From Cornus controversa (taxonomy: Eukaryota > Streptophyta > Magnoliopsida > Cornales > Cornaceae), in NCBI GenBank assembly GCA_026545225.1, contig CM048849.1, forward strand, positions 14,329,541-14,393,540: 64,000 nt of DNA, read 5' to 3'. Positions within the stretch are counted from its first letter, which is position 1; every line of letters begins with the position of its first letter. Positions 56,948 to 64,000 of the stretch are shown here, one piece after another. The notes below the pieces were generated by a model. It did no database searches. It was not told the DNA's origin and saw only the letters and a list, made by a program, of their open reading frames with translations. Made by a program: the position numbers and the translations under genes.

Positions 56948-56982
<35 letters not shown>
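56936..56982. repeat. Compound (AC)n/(AT)n microsatellite
   Basis: About 12 AC units (56936-56960) followed by AT units (56965-56982); the homologous LTR at 8090 has only a short AT run. Confidence 0.9.
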
Positions 56983-57415
56983 CCCGCTTATACAGTCATA
57001 TATACATGTATATACATATACAAAAATACCCTAAAACAGTACCAAAACTCCAAAATCTTCATGTTTAATTCACAGAATTATCTTAGCATGCAAAATCATT
57101 TAATTTCATAATTAAATGCATACAAATTTCTAGCAACATGTCTATACAATTAATATATATATATTATATATATATATATTCCAACAACATGTATATACAA
57201 ATAATATATATGTATACAGATTCAAAGGGGAAAAGAAGAGTTCGAACTTGCCTCTTTGACGATTCAAGATTCGTTCTCTTGATTGCTCCTTCACTCTTTC
57301 GTTTACTCTCTTGGTTTCTGTGCATAAAGCAAACGGCAGAAACCCTAGTCTCTTATTTTCTTTTGTCCTAATTATTTTTATTCTATTACTATTTTTCTAA
57401 AAACTAAATAAACTA

Positions 57416-57447
57416 AAATAAATAAATAAATAAATAAATAAATAAAA
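57416..57447. repeat. (AATA)n microsatellite
   Basis: Eight tetranucleotide units near the outer end of the LTR remnant. Confidence 0.9.
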
Positions 57448-57465
57448 GAATTATGATAATGTAAC

Positions 57466-58888
57466 TGATGTGGTCGGAACTAAATTATATTGCAAGCTTA
57501 ATTTTGCCCTTTTTATCAAAATATAATTTAACCACTCGCAAGAGCACGAATCTTTGCAGATAAGGTTCTATATAGAGGGTATCGATCCCACGAGGACTAG
57601 TCGTTAATTGTCATAGAGAAAGATTAATTCTACTTTAATTCAAACAAAACAGATTTTTGGTTTTGTGTTTAGAAACTATTGCATAAAGGAAATGACAATA
57701 AAATTAAAAAGTAAAGTTGGGAGAGAGAACTAGGGTTGGTTTCCACCCCTAGCCATTCACATGTTCATAAGTGTAGCAAGCAAGGGATTCATTAATTAAA
57801 TGCCTAACAATGACATTAGGCTTGTGACCTCAATGACATATCAAAAGATCAATGTGTGTGCTAACCTATCATAATCCATCTTCAACAAGCATAGCTCTTC
57901 AACCTAACTAACTACCTACTTACTCTACTCTCTAAGTGAACACTACATGCATCCAAACTACCTTGTCTTGGCATGGTCTATACAAACTAGCATCACACAT
58001 TCATTTAAACACCATTATCTAGCCATCATTTGCACTTCTTGTGGAATATGCAAATGTTGTGCATTCAAGTGACAAAACCTACTCTAAGACAAGAATAAAT
58101 TCCAAATCAAATGAATATATAAAAGAAATGTATTTGTGTACATAATCACTAGGCTAAATAATCAACATTTAATTACAAGTCCCAAGAGCTACAAAGATGA
58201 ACAAGTTTACATGGCTAGGGGTTGAAACCAACACCCTAGTAGAAGAGTTAGTTGCTCATGGTTGCCTTGCACCCTTCCATTGATGAAGAGAATGAAGCTT
58301 CTTGGTCTGGTTCAGCCCTTCCTCTTCCTCTCCCGAAGGTCTCTCTCTTCTTCTTCTGATTTGTATATGTTGAGAGATATGAGATATGTGGCTTTTGGTG
58401 CTTTTTGTATGCTTTTTGGCTCCTTTGGGCCCACCATATATATATATATATCATTATATATATCTCTTGCATCAAGAAGGCCCCCAAAAGTCTTGTTCAA
58501 GTCAGACAATCCCCTTAAGTCGTGCAAAAAGGGGGATTTTGTTGCAAGTGGGAGAGCAGGTGAGCAAGTGGCCAAGTGGGCTCTGCAGCATTTCGATTGA
58601 TCGAAATTGCATTTCGATTGATCGAGATTTCGATCAATCGAAATGAGATTTCGATCAATCGAAATTTCGATTGATCGAAATCCACATCTCGATTGATCGA
58701 AATGCCTTGGCAACAGTTTCTGATTTCATCTCTTGACTGCAGAAAACTTCCAACTTTGCTCCATTTACTCCAATACCTGCAATACATCAAAAACACAAAA
58801 ATACCGTAAACATATCTCGGTAAACGCAAAAATGGAACTAACATATGCAATAAAGAGGGTTCAAATGCATAGAATTGAACACTTATCA
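57466..58888 (-). repeat. 3' LTR of Athila D
   Basis: 1423 bp, TG...CA, diverged from the other LTRs. Palindrome array at about 58588-58703 mostly of the TTTCGAT...ATCGAAA form; AT run at about 58438-58452. Confidence 0.95.
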
Positions 58889-58901
58889 CACCCCCAAACT
58901 T
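58889..58901 (-). other. Polypurine tract of Athila D
   Basis: AAGTTTGGGGGTG on the element strand, adjacent to the LTR. Confidence 0.9.
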
Positions 58902-60708
58902 ACATATTGCTAGTCCCTTAGCAATACAATATTACAAAAATGAAATTAACTATCTTATACAAAAGTTTAATCATGCTCAGTCATCAACTAGATAAAGGGC
59001 GCTCATCCATTCATTTCACAATTGGCAAATGCAACAAGTATTACAGAACTATGCGGCCATTAGCAAAAATGGACTTTCACAAGCTATAAATGAACGACAG
59101 TCCCCACATGCTGGCCAGCCCGAACAACTATAACAATTCCAACCCCAAAATCCTCTTTGAAAAGTGAACATGCATTCTAACGTGCGGCTTTTGTCATATT
59201 TGGAGAAGAAAACGAACAAATCTGCTTTTAAGAGAAAAACTCATTGAAAATGCTCAACCCGGCTGTTTCATTATCACAAAACATTCATGATTGCTCATGT
59301 GCGGATGACTGTGCAATGCTTAGCTCTTTTTGCTTTCTTGTAAGCCCACGTAGCGGCATTGGGCCAATGACTCCCAAACCAATTGGTTTTAGGGCATTAG
59401 GCGAAGAAGCACCCCTCGGACTTAATAACCGAGCTTACAAGGCGATGAGCGTAAGCAAGCCATCCGCTTATTACTGCTCAACCTTACACACTTTTACACG
59501 AATATTTCCTGCTTTGAGGCATAGAAATCCGGTTTATTTAGTGAGAAGGCTTATTGCATATTTTTCTCTTTTTATTTCTTTTTTTTTTTTTTTTTTTTTT
59601 TTTACAACAACCGGAAGAACTTATTCTTTAAGATGTTCAGATAAAAACAGAAATTTTCAAAAATTCTCCCTCAGACTTATACCCCACAATTTAAACTGCA
59701 TGTGTGCGAATTTGTGCGGTTAAGGACAAATTTAGGGCAAGAATTGTACGTGCTCGAGTTTGGACAAAAATGTAGACCGCTCTAGCCTACTATAAAGCTT
59801 GCAAAAGTGCGGGTATTTACAATGTTAAAGTTCTTAACTACCTGCTGCATTTACCTCGGACATTTATTCGAATGATCTTCCTTTACAAAGCAAGACATCA
59901 TAGCAAGCATGCAAAAATATCACAGAAAAAAAAACTGCTCTACAATGACACTCAATATAATGACTGAACATTGCATGCATATGCAAGTGGTATAGCATAC
60001 CGCACCCCCAAACTTATATGCAACATTGTCCTCAATGCTTGGACAAGAAGAGCAAGGAAAGAAGTTACCGGGATGGCAGAATGCGAGAAAAATGGAAGTC
60101 CACAGCAGCGGTCATCCTGTAAATAAGAAAAATCTGCACAGAATACCAACTGGATACCACGAGCATTACGAGGAACAAAAAGTAGATAAATAGAACATAA
60201 TGAAATACTTATGCACAACAGACAATGCCAATATGACTGTAAATCTAATGGTCTGAACTGGTGTTTCCCGATTGTCTAAGAGGTCTATGCGACAAGATAT
60301 TGACTATCCAGGCGCGCTAACGTATAGCACGCAAAGGGGCTGCCTTTCTTTATTACCGCCATACTGTGTTGAAGCAATCTCAACAGTATTGGGAATTAAA
60401 ACCAGGCGGTAATAAACGGAAATCATCAACTGAATCGCATATAACAAGTAGACAAGTGGTACTACATACATAGTCAAAGTCTAGAGAACAGATAAATTGA
60501 CGGAAAGCAAAAAGAAAAGGCAGTAAAGATAACACATGTCATAAAGGCAAATATAAATGTATTCCATAAAGATGAAAATGCGTTTCAGTACAAAGGGTAC
60601 ATGTAGGCGGAATACGCAAAAAAGAAACTAAACATGGCCAACATGGCCTATCAAAAATAAAGAAAGTAAAATACAGAAAGTAAAGTATAAAAGGTGAATA
60701 AAGTGCAG
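58902..60708 (-). other. Long non-coding tail between ORF3 and the PPT, copy D
   Basis: Colinear with the other tails, including an internal PPT-like site at 60003-60015, a small open frame (60218-59952, 88 codons) and a long T run at about 59578-59603. No supported gene. Confidence 0.6.
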
Positions 60709-61929
60709 CTACTCGAGGGCGGGTGGTGGTGGTGGTTCGGTGGGAGCAGAAGTGGAGGTGGAGGCTCGACCTGCGAACAGGAACTGCAGATCCTGCCGGA
60801 AGGCTCGGAACTCATCTAAGATCGCTCTCTGGCCCTGCACCAGAGAAGAAATGTCCGTCCGAATACCCGCCAGCTGAGTCTGCGTCACCTGGACGTGCTC
60901 GTCAAAACCCTGCTGGAGCCGCTCTACGTCAGCCGCCAGGCAGGAATAGCCTGTCGCTAAGATATCATGCCGCTCTGCAGCGACATCCATCTCCTCCTCC
61001 TCCATCTCCTCGTCCTCCGCCTCAGCCCCTGCTGGCTCTCCCTCATCCATCTCCACTGGGGCATCCATATCTACATCGTCTGGTGGATCACCCTGATGGT
61101 CCTGTCGCTCTAAGTGTCGCCTCACCCGATCCCACTGAGTAGATGTGAAGCGGGTGGGCGGTGCCAACTGAATGTCAGTCCGACTGACTGGTATACTGGC
61201 ACTGCTGAGAAAAGCGGCGATCAGGAATGGAAAGGGAAGCCGCCAACTCGCTGTTCTCCTCTTCCTCTTGTTGACGAGGCCATCCCAAACTTTGTGCATC
61301 TGCCCCCAGATAAGCGATGGGACAGAAAACCAAGCGCCTGTATGGAAAGCATAGAGGCAACGGAGGAGGTCACCCCTGCGCTCGGCCACGTGCTGCAACG
61401 GACACGCGTTCTTGAGGAGAACGGTGTCCAGGAACCAATATCTGCTCGGGCACATCGACTTGGACGTGCAGTTGTGGTTGGGCGTGGTAAACGCCCCGCC
61501 ACACATGTCCATCACTATCGAGAAGAGCGTGGTATCTGCTGGGAGCGCGGCACTATAGAGTGGCTGACCGTCCGGGCCAACCATGTCCGGCGGCTGCTGG
61601 TGAGGAATGCCGAGCATATGAGCAATCCGGCTCGGCGTAATCGTGATCGTGACTGTGGCCACGGTAGTCTCGAGTGTATCTGGCGCTGTGCAGGAGTAGG
61701 TCATATGCTCGTAAAAGACCTGCACTAGGCGCTCGTGTGCCACGTCTGCGGGAGGCACGCATAGCCGGTCGAGGCGACGCCTCCTGAGCTCGGCAACCGT
61801 CCACTCGGTGTCGGGACGCCTCTCAAACTCGGCTAAGTCGAAAACCTGCTCCGGGTGGAACTTCCGAGACCGGAAGGCTCGCCCGGGCACGTCACGAACA
61901 GCACCGGCGGCGTTCTTCACTCTTGCCAT
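60709..61929 (-). CDS. Athila ORF3 (putative plant transposon protein domain), copy D, intact
   Basis: 406 codons from ATG 61929 (MARVKNAAGAV) to TAG 60709. An ATG ten codons upstream is in frame but lies across the predicted splice acceptor, so MARVKN is the better start and matches the other copies. Residues about 25-250 resemble the plant transposon protein domain linked to Athila/Tat elements (ERLVQVFYEHM, IAHMLGIPHQQ, WFLDTVLLKNACP, RLPFPFLIAAFL). Then an acidic stretch (EDEEMEEEEMD), a probable coiled coil (about 320-385) and a PPPPPALE tail. No signal peptide or convincing membrane anchor, so an envelope role is unlikely; intracellular or nuclear action is inferred. Richer in GC than gag-pol. 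Likely transcribed from its own upstream promoter. Confidence 0.8.
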   Translation of the reverse strand: MARVKNAAGAVRDVPGRAFRSRKFHPEQVFDLAEFERRPDTEWTVAELRRRRLDRLCVPPADVAHERLVQVFYEHMTYSCTAPDTLETTVATVTITITPSRIAHMLGIPHQQPPDMVGPDGQPLYSAALPADTTLFSIVMDMCGGAFTTPNHNCTSKSMCPSRYWFLDTVLLKNACPLQHVAERRGDLLRCLYAFHTGAWFSVPSLIWGQMHKVWDGLVNKRKRRTASWRLPFPFLIAAFLSSASIPVSRTDIQLAPPTRFTSTQWDRVRRHLERQDHQGDPPDDVDMDAPVEMDEGEPAGAEAEDEEMEEEEMDVAAERHDILATGYSCLAADVERLQQGFDEHVQVTQTQLAGIRTDISSLVQGQRAILDEFRAFRQDLQFLFAGRASTSTSAPTEPPPPPALE

Positions 61930-61943
61930 GGCCGCGGAACAGT

Positions 61944-62353
61944 CTGCACTGGATTCCAAAAGGTACGTAAATAAAAGATGAATAAGAAGAAAGTGAAACT
62001 ACTACTAGACTAAAAGAATAAAATAAAAATAAAATAAAATAAAAAAATAAAAATGAAGTCCTAGTCCAAGGTACTGACAAAAATGCAAAAAGTTGCACTC
62101 GAAGAGGCAATGTGAACAGGCGCAACCGAAACGAAGGTGCCACGGTTATACACCGAACACTAAGCGTTTGAAATGAAGAAAATGCCAAATCCCACTCCCG
62201 CTTGAATTCCTACCCCCCCGAAACCCACAAAAACTGGATTCGGACATCGCACTCGCAACCATCCACCCCAACATGATCTAACTATGTTTATTCCGCTGTA
62301 AAACTATCAAAAATGGCGAGAGAATAAACAAAAAGTAGCCATGCATCACTTAC
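61944..62353 (-). other. Putative 5'-UTR intron of ORF3, copy D
   Basis: GAG|GTAAGTG donor at 62353 and CCAGTGCAG acceptor at 61944 (410 bp). The internal sequence is diverged from B but the two splice sites are kept. Confidence 0.65.
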
Positions 62354-62574
62354 CTCGTGAGGAAGAAGATGAACGGCTCAACCGAAGAAAACTCCACGCG
62401 CAGCCGCGAAGAGAAGATCGCGCAGATGCTTGCGGCGGATCGGACTGCGTCGGATGGCGGCGGATGATCGGGAATGGAAGATCGAGTGCTCGGGAGTGCT
62501 TGGATAGGGCTTGGATCGCACAGAGGGAGAGAAGAAGTCGGATGGTCTTTTAAAATGGGAGGGAAGCCCAACGG

Positions 62575-62599
62575 TTTAAATAGATTTTCGGCTCACGTG
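62575..62599 (-). promoter_or_regulatory. Predicted internal promoter for ORF3, copy D (G-box plus TATA)
   Basis: CACGTG at 62594-62599, TATTTAAA at 62575-62582 on the element strand, then a pyrimidine-rich stretch. Kept in the most diverged copy while neighbouring spacer sequence varies. Confidence 0.6.
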
Positions 62600-62611
62600 C
62601 AGGCTCCGCGT

Positions 62612-62996
62612 GCATTTCGATTGATCGAAATGTGCATTTCGATCAATCGAAATTTCGATTGATCGAAATCTTGCTTCGATCAATCGAAACTAACTTCGAT
62701 GGATTGAGATTGTCTCTTCGATCAATCGAACATTCCTTCCTTAAATCACATTTTTACTTCGATCAATCGAACATTTAATTGATGCAATCGAACTTTTAGT
62801 TCGATCAATCGAAATCCAATTTCGATCAATCGAAAGTTTCGATCGATCGAAGACCTATCGAAGTGCAATCGAAGAATATCACCTCTCGGGACTTTGGACT
62901 TGGCAAATCTCTGCAATTTTTCGATCAATCGAAACCAAAATTTCGATCAATCGAAATTTTCGATTGATCGAAATTTTGGTTTCGATCAATCGAAAT
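62612..62996 (-). repeat. Array of TTTCGATYRATCGAAA near-palindromes, copy D spacer
   Basis: About 15 units. The arms are nearly all of the TTTCGAT/ATCGAAA type, the same variant that dominates this copy's LTR array. Confidence 0.85.
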
Positions 62997-63165
62997 GCTC
63001 AAAAACAGTCAGTTTAAAATATGCTTCAGAGACTTGGATATTGGGAAATTAGATACTACATTGCTTAGATACAAACCTACTTTGGATTAAAGGGATACCA
63101 TGGAAGCTTGATAGCGACCATGGCGTCGCCACCTTACACGTCTATGGCGCGACGTCCGGATCGGC

Positions 63166-64000
63166 TCACGAGTCAAAATACACGGGATCCGTCAAAGTGA
63201 CGACATCCACGTATTCGGTGGTGACTTGGTCATCCACGCACACTTTTAAGCGCTGCCCGTTTACTTTGAACATCGAGCCATCTTTCAAGTCCTTCAATTC
63301 CACCGCTCCGTGGGGGGCGACGGAATTAACCAAAAATGGTCCATCCCAACGGGAGCGAAGTTTTCCGGGAAACAAATGGAGGCGCGAGTTGTACAACCAA
63401 ACTTTTTGGCCCGGCGAAAATGTTTTGACTCGAATATTACGATCATGAAAGGCTTTAGACCTTGCCTTATAGATTTTCGCGTTCTCATACGCGTCATGTC
63501 GCAATTCTTCCAATTCATTTAATTGAAGCTTTCGATTAGAGCTGGCCTTTTTCATGTCAAAATTGAAGGTCTTGGTGGCCCACATAGCTTTATGCTCCAA
63601 TTCAACCGGAAGATGGCACGCCTTGCCATAAACTAACCGATAAGGTGACATTCCAATGGGAGTTTTGTATGCGGTTCGGTATGCCCATAATGCGTCGTTT
63701 AGTCGCAATGACCAATCCTTCCGGTCAGGCCGAACAGTTTTCTGAAGAATGTTCTTAATCTCCCTATTGGATACTTCTACTTGGCCACTAGTTTGAGGAT
63801 GGTAGGGGGTGGCTACTTTGTGTGTGACGGAGTATTTGAGAAGCAAGGTTCGAAGGAACCGGTTACAGAAATGCTTACCTCCGTCACTGATGATGGCCCG
63901 AGGCGTACCAAACCGGCTAAAAATGTTAGCTTGTATGAATTTAACCACGACTGCGTGATCGTTGGTTTTGGTAGCAACGGCCTCTATCCACTTAGATACG
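63166..64000 (-). CDS. Athila D integrase, C-terminal part (partial, open to window edge)
   Basis: Open from the window edge (YVSKWIEA) to TGA 63166-63168. Contains the second catalytic Asp (IISDGGKHF) and the Glu ([10 protein letters not shown]) at D-35-E spacing, the GPY/F-like C-terminal region ([21 protein letters not shown]) and the normal terminus (VYFDS) that is lost in A and B. The first Asp and the zinc-binding domain lie beyond 64000. Integrase inserts the cDNA with a 5-bp stagger. Nothing in the visible part suggests inactivity. Confidence 0.9.
   Translation of the reverse strand, partial: VSKWIEAVATKTNDHAVVVKFIQANIFSRFGTPRAIISDGGKHFCNRFLRTLLLKYSVTHKVATPYHPQTSGQVEVSNREIKNILQKTVRPDRKDWSLRLNDALWAYRTAYKTPIGMSPYRLVYGKACHLPVELEHKAMWATKTFNFDMKKASSNRKLQLNELEELRHDAYENAKIYKARSKAFHDRNIRVKTFSPGQKVWLYNSRLHLFPGKLRSRWDGPFLVNSVAPHGAVELKDLKDGSMFKVNGQRLKVCVDDQVTTEYVDVVTLTDPVYFDS

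Larger units (their letters stand above)
56640..57465 (-). repeat. Second copy of the LTR family at 7876-8843, split by Athila D
   Basis: The blocks 56737-56880 and 56985-57260 match 7890-8030 and 8100-8370 closely and in the same order and orientation. Similarity also covers GGTACCAATGCG-type sequence near 56720. The copy is cut at 57465 by Athila D, with GTAAC (57461-57465) as the expected duplication, so the outer end of the LTR should reappear beyond the window. The inner boundary near 56640 or 56470 is uncertain. Confidence 0.55.
57466..64000 (-). mobile_element. Athila copy D, least damaged, runs off the window
   Basis: Minus orientation: 3' LTR 57466-58888, PPT 58889-58901, tail, intact ORF3 (61929-60709), spacer with intron, promoter and palindrome array, and integrase open from its stop at 63166 to the window edge. 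No stop or frameshift is seen in any expected coding part. It differs from A, B and C by many substitutions and by the palindrome variant, so it represents a separate subfamily or an older, still intact lineage. Its gag, RT and 5' LTR lie outside. The right-hand duplication GTAAC cannot be checked here. Confidence 0.95.

Noticed and set aside
60709..61929. Retroviral envelope protein in the third ORF
   Set aside because: No signal peptide, no fusion or cleavage site, and the hydrophobic stretch RLPFPFLIAAFL fits the conserved core of the plant transposon protein domain. Acidic, coiled-coil and polyproline parts point to an intracellular protein.
61930..61959. Upstream ATG of ORF3 in copy D (ten extra codons)
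   Set aside because: It lies across the predicted splice acceptor and is not conserved in A, B or C; MARVKN is the shared start.
9216..64000. Endogenous pararetrovirus
   Set aside because: LTRs, tRNA-Asp primer site, integrase and 5-bp target duplications are all those of Ty3/gypsy elements; no movement or coat protein domains of caulimoviruses are seen.

Overview
This is a repeat-dominated stretch of a flowering-plant nuclear genome, probably a eudicot. The evidence is a CC-NBS-LRR resistance-gene relic, an F-box/FBA relic, plant L1-type LINE remnants, Athila-type Ty3/gypsy retrotransposons primed by tRNA-Asp, and an AT-rich background with (AT)n runs. I found no bacterial-type operons, no rRNA or tRNA genes and no CRISPR array. 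Almost every coding region is transposon-derived or broken. The one clearly intact long reading frame is the third ORF of Athila copy D.

Layout. 1-5565: AT-rich intergenic DNA with two (AT)n microsatellites and a likely LINE 3' tail. 5566-7875: a minus-strand CNL pseudogene whose N-terminal coding part has been replaced by a truncated LTR (7876-8843). 8850-25270: a degenerate L1-type LINE (ORF1, endonuclease, post-RT region; RT lost), split by Athila copy A (9216-22214, minus, TSD CCCTC). 25280-26468: nothing recognised. 26469-51018: a Mutator-like element with a 9-bp TSD (8/9) and what may be a captured host exon. Athila copy C (26881-50077, minus, TSD CTTCT) is inserted in it, and Athila copy B (27863-40856, plus, TSD TATAT) is inserted in C's 3' LTR. 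This makes a three-level nest. 51454-52444: an F-box/FBA pseudogene. 52502-56466: a possible Helitron with a 2.1-kb AT-rich minisatellite and an RPA70-like OB-fold relic. About 56640-57465: a second copy of the LTR family seen beside the CNL gene. Athila copy D (57466 to beyond 64000, minus) is inserted in it.

The Athila family. Each copy has ~1.42-kb TG...CA LTRs, a tRNA-Asp primer-binding site (seen in A, B and C), Gag-PR-RT-RNaseH-INT in one frame, a ~1.2-kb spacer, a GC-rich third ORF (ORF3), a ~1.8-kb non-coding tail with a second polypurine-tract-like site, and the 3' PPT. A and B carry stops and frameshifts. C has lost ~2.8 kb of pol by an in-frame deletion joining protease to the integrase tail. 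D is intact where visible.

Most unusual signal. The spacer before ORF3 carries an array of short near-palindromes with the core TCGATYRATCGA, and the same kind of array lies in every LTR upstream of the LTR's AT-rich TATA region. In all four copies the spacer array is followed by a G-box (CACGTG), a TATTTAAA box, a pyrimidine-rich leader and a GT-AG intron of 371-410 bp that ends 14 bases before the ORF3 ATG. This looks like an independent promoter, 5' UTR and intron module for ORF3. In copy D both arrays have shifted to a symmetric variant (TTTCGAT...ATCGAAA in place of TCTCGAT...ATCGAGA), as expected if LTR and internal promoter respond to one shared factor. That functional reading is inference.
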